Assembly: GCA_030150135.1 (NCBI GenBank)
Contig: JASLGO010000069.1
Span: 1-31,222 of the forward strand
Origin: Aquirhabdus sp.
GTDB taxonomy: Bacteria > Pseudomonadota > Gammaproteobacteria > Pseudomonadales > Moraxellaceae
Length of the DNA stretch: 31,222 nt
Direction of reading: 5' to 3'
Within the stretch, counting starts at the first letter, position 1. Each line of letters starts with the position of its first letter. Both the position numbers and the translations under genes were made by a program. This document shows positions 23,975-31,222 of the stretch, piece after piece. Under the pieces are notes generated by a model that was not told the DNA's origin, ran no database searches, and saw only the letters and a list, made by a program, of their open reading frames with translations.

Positions 23975-24568
23975 TTAGTCCAAACTCGCCCGCACTCTCA
24001 TCCAATCCAGATGCACACCAGGATCAGTCTTGCGTCCTGGTGCAATATCACTATGGCCAGCGAGATGATTGAGAGTTTCAGGATACGTTCTTTGAATCAC
24101 TGGAATCACCTCAGCTAACGCAGCATATTGCGCATCGGTAAATGGCACATCATCTGCACCTTCCAGCTCAATACCGATCGAATAATCATTACACTCAGGC
24201 ACACCCAGATAACTTGAACGTCCAGCATGCCACGCCCGCTCATCAAACGACACAAACTGAATCACCTCACCACTGCGTGAAATCAATAAATGCGCAGAAA
24301 CTTTCATCTCTTTGATGATTTCAAAATAAGGATGAAGTGTTGAATCCAATTTATTCTGAAAGAAATCTTCAACATAACGAGCATGAGAAGAAATCTCACC
24401 CGACGCTGAAGGCTCAAAATCTTGAGGAGAAAACGCAGGTGGTAAACTAATGTTATGCAAAACAATGAGGCGCACAGGTGCGCCTTCAGGACGATGATTA
24501 TAATTAGGAGAAACGACTCGACGCGCGTTCGACAGCCAACCAGATTTGATTTCTATCTTGTTTTGCAT
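23975..24568 (-). CDS. ampD: 1,6-anhydro-N-acetylmuramyl-L-alanine amidase AmpD
   Basis: A cytoplasmic zinc amidase that cuts the stem peptide from anhydro-muropeptides during peptidoglycan recycling. In bacteria with AmpR/AmpC its loss induces beta-lactamase. The protein is 197 aa from the ATG at 24568; a TTG directly upstream is in frame but ACAGGTG fits the ATG. Zinc ligands are visible: H38 in VLHNISLPP, H172 and D182 in GHSDIAPGRKTDPG. The acidic E134 lies in YSIGIELEG. The lack of a signal peptide separates it from AmpDh2/3. It follows the DUF1631 gene by 62 bp with a long hairpin in between (24585-24618). It is functionally linked to mupP at 7185, another step of muropeptide recycling. 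Confidence 0.94.
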   Translation of the reverse strand: MQNKIEIKSGWLSNARRVVSPNYNHRPEGAPVRLIVLHNISLPPAFSPQDFEPSASGEISSHARYVEDFFQNKLDSTLHPYFEIIKEMKVSAHLLISRSGEVIQFVSFDERAWHAGRSSYLGVPECNDYSIGIELEGADDVPFTDAQYAALAEVIPVIQRTYPETLNHLAGHSDIAPGRKTDPGVHLDWMRVRASLD

Positions 24569-24584
24569 CAATGCACCTGTCTAT

Positions 24585-24618
24585 CTAACGAGCTATATTA
24601 TCAATATAGCATCGTTAG
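24585..24618 (-). other. Long intercistronic hairpin before ampD
   Basis: CTAACGA (24585-24591) plus GCTATATT (24592-24599) pairs with AATATAGC (24603-24610) and TCGTTAG (24612-24618), a stem of 15 bp with a 3-nt loop and a single bulged A (24611). It starts 12 bp past the DUF1631 stop and ends 17 bp before the ampD start. No U-run follows, so it is more likely an mRNA processing or stability structure than a terminator. Confidence 0.6.
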
Positions 24619-24630
24619 GGCGTATTGACA

Positions 24631-27024
24631 TTAAGCGGATAGTTTTTTCAATCCATCGACTACAGATAATAGTGCACGATCAAACATTTGAGGTTGTTCT
24701 GTCAGAATAATTGCACGATTCTGACTCAATTCAATCGCCAACTGCATCATGGACAACTCAGCCGCTTTAATCCCGCGCTTATTGGCAAAAATAAGCTTTT
24801 CTGAAGAATGAATCTTTGCAACCAAACGATGACGAATTGCACCTTCTGTCTGCACAAACTCAACCCATGTTCCAACCGCCATACGTCGCACTGCAATCAC
24901 ATTTGGATCAGTTGGCGGCAGCGTTTCACCTGTATAAATCGTTGACACTTCTGCGGCAGGTAACGCCACAGCTTTCACTTCGACTTTTGGCGTACTTATT
25001 GCCTGTTCAATCGAAACCGCAGGAGTTGCATCTGCACGTTTAGCAGCATTGGTATCCGCAGGATCAAGAATTTCAACCAATGGCGCATTAATACCACTGA
25101 TAATTTCCTCGTGACTTTTCACGATTTCAGCCAATAGTACTTCAAGCTGATGAGTATCAAAGTTGACCGCTGTTAAACCTTTGCGCAAACTATTAATCAG
25201 TTTAGGAGATACTGCTTTTAAACGATCAATCCACTGCGCATCACCAGCAGGTGGCAGCATACTCCAGATAAGAGCATCAACAACTTTAACCGCCTGTTTC
25301 CACGATTCTGATTCTACGCCTTCTTTCAGCGCTGACAAATACAACACATGACGCCAGCCTTCTTGTAGCAAACGTACGATAGAGAATGGGAGTTTCAGAC
25401 CATTTAAACGTCGATTGAGAGCTTGCTGTACAAGTGTTTTGGCGGTTTCTGCACGAGCACGATTTTCTTCGGCCTCACGAGTGCGCGCATCCATAGCAGC
25501 CAATCGTGCTTGTTGCTGTTGATAAAACTCATCAAAGTCAGCAAGCAAATCTTCAAACAACCGAAGATCATCACGGAATTCATTCAAGACAACAAAGACG
25601 ACCTGCTCCACTTTCTTATATAGGGCTTCACTACTTTTATTGTTTTCATCCCAGCTCATACCCGCTTTCGCCAGCAGATTGAGAAGTTTACGCGCTGGAT
25701 GATCTTCCCCGCCAAAGAACTTTTTATCAGTCAACGCAACCTTTAGAACAGGGATTTGCAAACGACTAATCAACGCCTTCATTGGCGTTGGGAGCTCTTT
25801 ATCATCCAAAATGTAATCAAACAGTGTTGAAACCAAATCAATCACATTGGTTTCGTCTTGCGCAATAACTTGTGTGTTTTCTTCATCACTGACGAGTTCG
25901 TTACGAATACTATCACGGACTGCCGCAACACTCGTTTTGATCTCTTCTTTGTTAAGAGGTGTACTAGGCTGCGCAGCTTGTAATTTCTCAAGCATTCCCA
26001 GAAGTTCAGTTTGCGCAACAATCTGTTCTGTCGCAAAAGGAAAACGATTCTCTACCTGCAAAGATGCGCTAGCGATACTCTGGCTAATCGCAGCAAAATG
26101 TTGTGCTTGCTGAGCAAGTAAATTCGGATCAACAACGAAACCACCATTTGGTGCAACGTGTAATACAGGAACGCCGTTTTCCATCGTCGGCGGTGGAAGT
26201 GCTTGAGATCCTGAACCGCTACCACCCTGTCCATCTGAGGAAGATGTCGCTGATTTCGGTTTTGGCTTTTCTGCGGCTTCCGACGATTTAATCGGTTGAA
26301 ATTTACCCAACCCCGGCACAGCAGCAGTTTCTATTGCTGGCAAAATTAAAGACTTAATCTCACCCAGTGCAGCCAAATCCAATGATGCTGCAAATTTTTG
26401 GATTAGTTCAATTTTTTGTTCTGATGATAGAGATAGCACACCCAAACTATCAATCATCACATTCAACAATGAACGAGGGTGATAGGGTAACTGCGAAATA
26501 TTAGTTAATTTAGGTGATAACGCCTTGAGACGCTGAAAAGAGTTTTCTAAATCAGGCTCTAGAGCACGAGAAAGACGACCTGCCACACTATCTGCAGCCA
26601 CTGACACATCATAGTCTTCAGTACTGACTAAGGCGATATCCTCCAGACTAATCGCATCCAAGCCTACACCAGTTGAAGATTTTGCATCGCGAGACTGATC
26701 AAGTTGAGCAAAATGATGAAATTGTATATCGAACTGCGCACTCACCTCTTGTTCAATCTTTAGTTTATCTCGGCGAAGAATGGGAATAATTTCCACATAA
26801 CGTTGCTGAAGGTTCGCAGGCATTGTAGCTGCACGTTCAGCAGCCCATTCAGGAAGATCTTCTAAAAAAAGAGAAAACTTTAGGATAAATATGTCTGCAA
26901 GCGGCTGGCGAAGCACAGCGGCTAAATTGGTAAATATCGGCTGGTTCTTGGTTTTTGGCGCAACCTTGGAAGACACCGCATCATCCAGCTTGGTCAGATT
27001 GATTTCACTCATGGCATCATGCAC
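24631..27024 (-). CDS. DUF1631 family protein
   Basis: A 797-residue cytoplasmic protein (793 from a second ATG at 27012) of the DUF1631 family, sometimes mislabelled thymidine phosphorylase. Its function is not established. It is largely helical and acidic. A Ser/Gly/Pro-rich linker lies at about residues 255-285 (KPKPKSATSSSDGQGGSG region), and a long coiled-coil stretch follows the middle (EEFYQQQQARLAAMDARTREAEENRARAE-like, about 500-530). The last 90 residues form a separate module: VGTWVEFVQTEG, RHRLVAKI, KLIFANKRGIKAAEL. That beta-rich pattern is reminiscent of PilZ-like domains, but the RxxxR arginine motif is not clearly present. A TATATT -10-like element and a GTCCTAGGAC palindrome (27034-27043) lie just upstream. 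Gene order DUF1631-ampD is common in Acinetobacter. Confidence 0.85.
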   Translation of the reverse strand: MHDAMSEINLTKLDDAVSSKVAPKTKNQPIFTNLAAVLRQPLADIFILKFSLFLEDLPEWAAERAATMPANLQQRYVEIIPILRRDKLKIEQEVSAQFDIQFHHFAQLDQSRDAKSSTGVGLDAISLEDIALVSTEDYDVSVAADSVAGRLSRALEPDLENSFQRLKALSPKLTNISQLPYHPRSLLNVMIDSLGVLSLSSEQKIELIQKFAASLDLAALGEIKSLILPAIETAAVPGLGKFQPIKSSEAAEKPKPKSATSSSDGQGGSGSGSQALPPPTMENGVPVLHVAPNGGFVVDPNLLAQQAQHFAAISQSIASASLQVENRFPFATEQIVAQTELLGMLEKLQAAQPSTPLNKEEIKTSVAAVRDSIRNELVSDEENTQVIAQDETNVIDLVSTLFDYILDDKELPTPMKALISRLQIPVLKVALTDKKFFGGEDHPARKLLNLLAKAGMSWDENNKSSEALYKKVEQVVFVVLNEFRDDLRLFEDLLADFDEFYQQQQARLAAMDARTREAEENRARAETAKTLVQQALNRRLNGLKLPFSIVRLLQEGWRHVLYLSALKEGVESESWKQAVKVVDALIWSMLPPAGDAQWIDRLKAVSPKLINSLRKGLTAVNFDTHQLEVLLAEIVKSHEEIISGINAPLVEILDPADTNAAKRADATPAVSIEQAISTPKVEVKAVALPAAEVSTIYTGETLPPTDPNVIAVRRMAVGTWVEFVQTEGAIRHRLVAKIHSSEKLIFANKRGIKAAELSMMQLAIELSQNRAIILTEQPQMFDRALLSVVDGLKKLSA

Positions 27025-27033
27025 ATTTTTCTA

Positions 27034-27043
27034 GTCCTAGGAC
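27034..27043. promoter_or_regulatory. Perfect 10-bp palindrome near the DUF1631 promoter
   Basis: GTCCTAGGAC is a perfect palindrome 10 bp before the first ATG of the DUF1631 gene. TATATT lies just upstream on the minus strand (about 27053-27048), so the palindrome falls around the presumed transcription start and could be a repressor site. Confidence 0.35.
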
Positions 27044-27215
27044 GGTAATATATACTGATTTCGAACAATAACACAGTCGATTTAAACAACAAAAAACGGC
27101 TTTATTGTCAGTAATTTCTCTTTTGTGCCACTCTTCAACACTTTACGCAGAAAAAAATGACAACCACATCACACTTAATCACAAACTATATTTAAACAAT
27201 CTGACCAATGCATCT

Positions 27216-27221
27216 TATAAT
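27216..27221 (+). promoter_or_regulatory. -10 element of nadC
   Basis: A perfect TATAAT lies 30 bp before the nadC ATG, implying a start near 27228. The -35 region is poor (TTTAAA-like, 17-18 bp upstream). AGGA lies at an appropriate distance before the ATG at 27252. Confidence 0.5.
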
Positions 27222-27251
27222 AGACGGATTATATGAACAGGATTTGACCGA

Positions 27252-28112
27252 ATGATTTCCGCTGATCTACTTAATCAAACTATTTTGCGCAATATCACGC
27301 TCGCACTTGATGAAGATATCGGCAGCAATCTCATTCCTGACGGTCGCGACATTACCGCTCAACTCATCCCAGCAACAGAACAAGCACATGCCAGAGTACT
27401 AACCAGAGAATCAATGGTACTTGCAGGTCGTCCTTGGGTAGATGCGCTTTTTTATCAACTGGATCCGACAGTTAAGATTACATGGCTTGCAGAAGAAGGA
27501 CAATACCTAACTGCAAATACTGTGTTTTTAGAGCTCTCAGGTTCAGCTCGGAGCTTACTCACTGGCGAACGGCCAGCATTAAACTTCATTCAAACTTTAT
27601 CAGGTGTTGCAACTCGTGTCGCGGCGCACGTCAAGCTCCTAGAAGGCCTCTCCACCAAACTTTTAGATACACGGAAAACACTTCCAGGACTGCGTATTGC
27701 AGAAAAGTATGCCGTGACCATCGGTGGTGGTCAAAACCATCGTCTTGGTCTGTTTGATGCATTTTTAATTAAAGAAAATCACATTCTGGCTTCAGGTGGT
27801 ATTAAACAAGCCGTCGAAGCTGCACATCGTATTGCACCAAACAAACCTGTCGAAGTAGAAGTTGAGACGTTTGATGAACTGAATCAAGCGCTTGAAGCAG
27901 GTGCGGATATTATTATGCTCGATAACTTTAGCAATGATGATATGCGCCGTGCAGTGATCCATACCGCAGGTCGTAGCAAACTGGAAGCATCTGGCAATAT
28001 TACTGATGTTAATTTGCGCAGTGTTGCTGAAACTGGCGTGGACTACATTTCAATGGGAACATTGACCAAAGATGTCAAAGCCATTGATTTGTCGATGCGA
28101 TTAGTCAAATAA
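27252..28112 (+). CDS. nadC: Quinolinate phosphoribosyltransferase (nicotinate-nucleotide pyrophosphorylase, carboxylating)
   Basis: NadC makes nicotinic acid mononucleotide from quinolinate and PRPP in de novo NAD synthesis, in the cytoplasm. The 286-aa protein shows the family landmarks: ALDEDIGSN near the N-terminus, LTGERPALNFIQTLSGVAT, DTRKTLPGLRIAEKYAV with the catalytic Arg/Lys residues, and GGGQNHRLGLFDAFLIKENH. The C-terminal end has VEVEVETFDEL, IIMLDNF and ISMGTLTKDVKAIDLS. Length is standard. It is monocistronic and converges with rph, with a hairpin between them (28152-28174). The nadA/nadB genes are not nearby. Confidence 0.96.
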   Translation: MISADLLNQTILRNITLALDEDIGSNLIPDGRDITAQLIPATEQAHARVLTRESMVLAGRPWVDALFYQLDPTVKITWLAEEGQYLTANTVFLELSGSARSLLTGERPALNFIQTLSGVATRVAAHVKLLEGLSTKLLDTRKTLPGLRIAEKYAVTIGGGQNHRLGLFDAFLIKENHILASGGIKQAVEAAHRIAPNKPVEVEVETFDELNQALEAGADIIMLDNFSNDDMRRAVIHTAGRSKLEASGNITDVNLRSVAETGVDYISMGTLTKDVKAIDLSMRLVK

Positions 28113-28151
28113 CTTAGAAACAATTTATATAAAATATAGCCATATAAAACA

Positions 28152-28174
28152 TAGGCTGTGAAAACCACAGCCTA
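28152..28174. terminator. Hairpin between convergent nadC and rph
   Basis: TAGGCTGTG (28152-28160) and CACAGCCTA (28166-28174) form a 9-bp perfect stem with an AAAAC loop. On the minus strand it is followed by TGTTTTAT, which favours use as the rph terminator. On the plus strand no U-run follows, though it may still protect the nadC mRNA end. Confidence 0.65.
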
Positions 28175-28199
28175 CGCCAGCCATCTCATTAATTTAAAA

Positions 28200-28916
28200 T
28201 TACCAACCCAATGCTTTTTGCTGCAAAGCGATCAGATCTTTAATGCCATCTTCGGCAAGTGCTAACATGTCGTTACATTGCGCACGGCTAAACGGTTTGC
28301 TTTCAGCAGTACCCTGCAACTCAATAAACTCACCAGATTGAGTCATCACCACATTCATATCGGTTTCGCACTTAGAGTCTTCTTCGTAGCACAAATCTAG
28401 CAACGCTTCGCCTTTATACATACCCACTGAAATCGCTGCGACCAGACCTTTTAACGGATCAGCAGTCAATTTTTTCTGAGTCATCAACACACCAAGCGCA
28501 TCAACCAAAGCCACTGCACCGCCCGTAATCGCGGCGGTACGCGTACCACCATCCGCTTGCAATACATCACAGTCAATCGTAATTGTATTTTCACCTAATT
28601 TCTTTAGATCGACCATAGAACGCAAACTGCGACCAATCAAACGCTGGATTTCTTGTGTACGACCAGATTGCTTGCCTTTAGCGGCTTCACGGTCATTTCG
28701 CGTATGAGTCGAACGTGGCAACATGCCATACTCCGCAGTAATCCAACCCTGACCTGTACCTTTAAGAAAACGCGGCACACCGTGCTCAATACTTGCAGTA
28801 CACAGTACACGAGTATCACCAAACTCGATCAGCACAGAACCCTCTGCATGACGGGTAAAATTGCGTGTAAAAGTGATCGGACGTAATTGATCATTGCTTC
28901 GTTGGTCGTGACGCAT
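28200..28916 (-). CDS. rph: Ribonuclease PH
   Basis: A phosphate-dependent 3'-5' exoribonuclease that trims tRNA 3' ends, 238 aa, acting as a ring-shaped hexamer. It begins with RPITFTRNFTRHAEGSVLIEFGDTRVLC, the family N-terminus. Other conserved blocks are GQGWITAEYGMLPRSTHTR (phosphate-binding), GRSLRSMVDL, TITIDCDVLQADGGTRTAAITG, and the C-terminal EIQGTAE-like stretch (here ELQGTAE). Length equals the standard enzyme and there is no truncation of the kind seen in E. coli K-12. Two TATAAT-like -10 candidates lie on the minus strand upstream (28949-28944 and 28981-28976), without good -35 partners. It is divergent from the TMEM175 gene. Confidence 0.96.
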   Translation of the reverse strand: MRHDQRSNDQLRPITFTRNFTRHAEGSVLIEFGDTRVLCTASIEHGVPRFLKGTGQGWITAEYGMLPRSTHTRNDREAAKGKQSGRTQEIQRLIGRSLRSMVDLKKLGENTITIDCDVLQADGGTRTAAITGGAVALVDALGVLMTQKKLTADPLKGLVAAISVGMYKGEALLDLCYEEDSKCETDMNVVMTQSGEFIELQGTAESKPFSRAQCNDMLALAEDGIKDLIALQQKALGW

Positions 28917-29079
28917 GGTGAAATTCCATTAAAAGAGAAAAATATTATAGGATGAAAAGATTAACGTTGTGCGTCATTATATAGCGCTAAAAGATTGCTT
29001 TAGTGATTTGATTTATCTATTTTACCAACACAAGAATTAATCATCCATCTCACATTTTTCCAGAACACACGAAACACAA

Positions 29080-29652
29080 ATGAATACAACTCGCTTAGAA
29101 GCTTTTAGTGATGGTGTGATTGCCATTATTATTACCATCATGGTGCTGGAAATTAAGGTTCCACACGATGTAAGCATAGCTGCATTATGTGAACTTACCC
29201 CTGTATTTATGAGCTATATCCTCAGCTTCATTTACGTAGGTATTTATTGGAATAATCATCATCACATGATGCACGTTGTCAGTATCGTCAATGGTCGTGT
29301 GTTATGGGCAAATTTGCATCTACTATTCTGGTTATCGCTCGTGCCTTTTGCCACAGGCTGGATGGGGGAAAATCATTTATCTGCGATACCCATTGCGGTT
29401 TATGGCTTTATTTTGCTCATGGCAGGCGTGGCATACGGAATTCTTGCCAATACAGCCTTAGGAGTTAAAGGTCAAAATCCAAAACTCGCAGCAGCCGTAG
29501 GTGAAGGCTTTAAAGAAAAAATATCGATTCTCATTTATCTGATTGCGATTCCCATTGCATTTATAAATCAATGGGTCAGCCTAATCATGTACATCTTGGT
29601 CGCAACCATTTGGTTTATTCCCGATCAGCGTATCGAAAAAATTTTGGACTAA
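29080..29652 (+). CDS. TMEM175/DUF1211 family potassium channel-like protein
   Basis: A 190-residue membrane protein with about six hydrophobic segments. The first carries the family hallmark FSDGVIAI (F9, S10, D11, G12), which lines the pore in TMEM175-type K+ channels. The RLEAFSDG start and the later WNNHHHMM stretch are also characteristic. Bacterial members form tetramers with one such domain per subunit and conduct K+ with limited selectivity. It stands alone between rph (divergent) and dnaJ. The ATG has no strong ribosome binding site. An AT-rich dyad (29736-29754) beyond its end might act in termination. Confidence 0.85.
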   Translation: MNTTRLEAFSDGVIAIIITIMVLEIKVPHDVSIAALCELTPVFMSYILSFIYVGIYWNNHHHMMHVVSIVNGRVLWANLHLLFWLSLVPFATGWMGENHLSAIPIAVYGFILLMAGVAYGILANTALGVKGQNPKLAAAVGEGFKEKISILIYLIAIPIAFINQWVSLIMYILVATIWFIPDQRIEKILD

Positions 29653-29735
29653 CTTGAATCAGCCAAAACTGAAAGAATCCATCGCAAAATAACTATTGGC
29701 GCTCTCTTTCAGCACATGCAAAAGACCGTTTACTG

Positions 29736-29754
29736 TAATATTTCTAAAATATTA
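29736..29754. repeat. AT-rich dyad upstream of dnaJ
   Basis: TAATATTT (29736-29743) and AAATATTA (29747-29754) are perfect complements around CTA. It lies 83 bp past the TMEM175-type gene and 32 bp before the heat-shock-like -35 element. It is too AT-rich to be a strong terminator. Confidence 0.4.
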
Positions 29755-29785
29755 TCGATTTTGCTTTTCACTTGATCTCAGATCT

Positions 29786-29812
29786 CTTGAAAAGCACACT
29801 CCCCACCCCCAT
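29786..29812 (+). promoter_or_regulatory. Heat-shock (sigma-32 type) promoter of dnaJ
   Basis: CTTGAAA (29786-29792) and CCCCAT (29807-29812) match the RpoH consensus exactly, with a 14-bp spacer in the accepted range. Transcription would begin near 29819, about 50 nt before the dnaJ ATG. The -35 lies in the right arm of a dyad, GCTTTTCA (29763-29770) with TGAAAAGC (29788-29795), which encloses the smaller dyad GATCT/AGATC (29774-29784). Confidence 0.75.
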
Positions 29813-29868
29813 CCAGCGGTCATTAGCCTTATTTTTTCTTGTTTTTAATTTGTGGAGTGTTACCGCTC

Positions 29869-30993
29869 ATGGCGAAGCGTGATTATTACGAAGTCCTTGG
29901 TGTCACCAAAGGTGCAAGCGAAGACGAAATCAAAAAAGCCTATCGTAAACTGGCAATGAAATACCATCCTGACCGCAACCCAGATGACAGTAGCGCCGAA
30001 GCAAAGTTCAAAGAAGCATCTGAAGCATACGAAATTCTCTCTGATGGCGACAAACGCTCAGCTTACGATCGTATGGGACATGCCGCATTTGATGGCATGG
30101 GTGGTATGGGCGGTGGCGGTTTCCAAGGCGGCAACTTCCAAGATATGTTCGGTCAATTTGGCGATATTTTTGGCGATATTTTCAGTGGTCGCGGACAAGG
30201 CGGGCAGCAACGACAACGTCGTGGTGCTGATTTACGCTATGTGATGGAACTGACTCTTGAAGAAGCAGTGAAAGGTGTTAAAAAGAACGTCACCTTCACC
30301 GCGCCAGCACCTTGTACAACCTGTGATGGCAAAGGCTCTAAAAATCCAAATGATGTGCAGACTTGCGGAACATGTAAAGGCGCAGGTCAAGTCCGTATGC
30401 AACAAGGATTTTTTGCAGTTAATCAAACTTGTCCAACCTGTCATGGTCGTGGAAAAACCATTAAAAACCCATGTAACGTCTGTCATGGCAGCGGTGTAAA
30501 AGACAAGTCACGTACACTTGAAGTCAGCATTCCTGCTGGTGTGGACAATGGAGACCGCGTACGCCTCACTGGTGAAGGTGAAGCAGGTGGTCCAGGCGTA
30601 CAATCGGGCGATTTATATGTAGAAATTGTTGTTCGTGAACACAATGTGTTCCAACGCGATGGTGCGGATCTCTATATGGATGTTCCGATCAGCTTTACTG
30701 ATGCAGCACTTGGCAAAGAAGTGGAAATCCCAACACTGGATGGTCGCGTCAATCTAAAAATCCCAGAAGGCACACAAACTGGTCGTTTGTTCCGTCTCCG
30801 TGGTAAAGGCGTCAAGCCAATTCGCACATCCATGACTGGCGATCTACTCTGCCGTGTCACGGTCGAAACTCCAGTCAATCTGACCAGTCATCAAAAAGAA
30901 CTGCTACGCGAATTGCAAGGCTCCATGAACAATGGCGAGCAATCACCAAACAAAAAATCTTTCTTTGATAAGATTGGTGAGTTCTTTTCTTAA
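29869..30993 (+). CDS. dnaJ: Chaperone protein DnaJ
   Basis: The Hsp40 co-chaperone that stimulates DnaK's ATPase and delivers unfolded proteins. The ATG at 29869 (374 aa) follows GGAG and gives the standard MAKRDYYEVLG start, so an upstream in-frame ATG (29839) is rejected. The domains in order are a J domain with H33-P34-D35 and a Gly/Phe-rich region (about 75-118). Next come four CxxCxGxG zinc repeats (C149/152, C166/169, C188/191, C202/205) and the C-terminal substrate-binding domain. dnaK is not upstream here; the neighbour is a channel gene. dnaJ therefore needs its own heat-shock promoter, and one is visible at 29786-29812. It ends at a strong terminator. Confidence 0.97.
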   Translation: MAKRDYYEVLGVTKGASEDEIKKAYRKLAMKYHPDRNPDDSSAEAKFKEASEAYEILSDGDKRSAYDRMGHAAFDGMGGMGGGGFQGGNFQDMFGQFGDIFGDIFSGRGQGGQQRQRRGADLRYVMELTLEEAVKGVKKNVTFTAPAPCTTCDGKGSKNPNDVQTCGTCKGAGQVRMQQGFFAVNQTCPTCHGRGKTIKNPCNVCHGSGVKDKSRTLEVSIPAGVDNGDRVRLTGEGEAGGPGVQSGDLYVEIVVREHNVFQRDGADLYMDVPISFTDAALGKEVEIPTLDGRVNLKIPEGTQTGRLFRLRGKGVKPIRTSMTGDLLCRVTVETPVNLTSHQKELLRELQGSMNNGEQSPNKKSFFDKIGEFFS

Positions 30994-31015
30994 AACTCTA
31001 AGATAAGCAACTTCG

Positions 31016-31054
31016 AACATCGGCTGGGCACAAACTGTTCAGCCGATGTTTTTG
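31016..31054 (+). terminator. Rho-independent terminator of dnaJ
   Basis: AACATCGGCTG (31016-31026) and CAGCCGATGTT (31040-31050) form an 11-bp stem with a 13-nt loop. The 3' arm runs into five consecutive T (31049-31053), then G. Confidence 0.92.
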
Positions 31055-31133
31055 TTTACAAATCTGACCTGCAATTTATCAATTAAGAGAAAAGTTGACC
31101 AATTTGGCTTGCTTATCAGCATCCTTTTTCGGC

Positions 31134-31139
31134 TACAAT
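31134..31139 (+). promoter_or_regulatory. Possible -10 element of the gene at the right edge
   Basis: TACAAT lies 74 bp before the edge ATG. A TTGCTT at 31109-31114 is 19 bp upstream, a poor spacing. The match is weak. Confidence 0.3.
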
Positions 31140-31212
31140 CCAGTCCATTCATAATATTTTAAATACAGCTTTATTCAGAACGTTACGAAGCCTGTATCTG
31201 TTAGGATTTTGT

Positions 31213-31222
31213 ATGACAACCA
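31213..31222 (+). CDS. First codons of the next gene, possibly dapB
   Basis: Only ATG ACA ACC A is inside the window, giving Met-Thr-Thr. TAGGA (31202-31206) is a well-placed ribosome binding site, which supports a real start. In Pseudomonas and Acinetobacter the gene after dnaJ is commonly dapB (4-hydroxy-tetrahydrodipicolinate reductase). The three residues cannot confirm it. Confidence 0.4.

Noticed and set aside
1..31222. CRISPR array, prophage, insertion sequence, tRNA or rRNA genes
   Set aside because: No regularly spaced repeats, no transposase or phage proteins and no recognisable tRNA/rRNA sequence on either strand on reading through.

Overview
The window reads as ordinary chromosome from Acinetobacter or a close Moraxellaceae relative. 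This rests on protein resemblance (ArgH, LspA, DnaJ, FabR/DesT-type regulator), on a GC content that looks to be in the low-to-mid 40s by eye, and on gene order: algR-algZ|argH, ubiG-mupP-yciK|dsbA, ileS-lspA-fkpB, rph|nadC, and dnaJ followed by a new start codon. No database search was possible, so the genus is an inference. No rRNA, tRNA, CRISPR array, prophage or intact insertion sequence was recognised.

Layout. 1-1628 (minus): 5' part of an AlgR-type response regulator and its LytS-type sensor kinase AlgZ/FimS. 1676-3883 (plus): argH with an extended -10 promoter, a 12-bp hairpin, then a small class I methyltransferase. 3930-4575: an AT-rich one-TM hypothetical gene between two copies of a GGTGCGC/GCGCACC palindrome. 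4591-8626 (minus): thpR, an SBF-like transporter, yciK, mupP and ubiG. 8985-13031: dsbA (plus), then a divergent fatty-acid desaturation module (TetR/FabR-type regulator on minus; ferredoxin reductase and desaturase on plus) with operator-like repeats around the promoter. 13121-15520 (minus): accessory stretch with a lipoprotein, a periplasmic solute-binding-like protein, and an immunity-like orphan gene preceded by what looks like the last codons of a lost toxin. 15517-22731 (minus): murJ, ribF, ileS, lspA, fkpB and a small membrane protein. 23001-27024 (minus): arginase, ampD and a DUF1631 protein. 27252-31222: nadC (plus), rph (minus), a TMEM175-type channel (plus), dnaJ (plus) with a heat-shock-type promoter, and the first codons of the next gene.

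How the genes fit together. Cell-envelope functions recur: MurJ (lipid II flippase), AmpD and MupP (muropeptide recycling), LspA (lipoprotein maturation), DsbA (periplasmic disulfides) and the desaturase (membrane fluidity). ArgH makes arginine and the arginase degrades it, but they sit 20 kb apart in separate units.

Most of the window is housekeeping. The parts most worth a second look are the toxin-remnant/immunity pair (15150-15520), the operator array of the desaturase module (10551-10645), the sigma-32-like promoter inside a dyad upstream of dnaJ (29763-29812), the long intercistronic hairpin before ampD (24585-24618), the flanking palindromes at 3930-4575, and a terminator-like hairpin on the plus strand that belongs to no gene (13823-13850).
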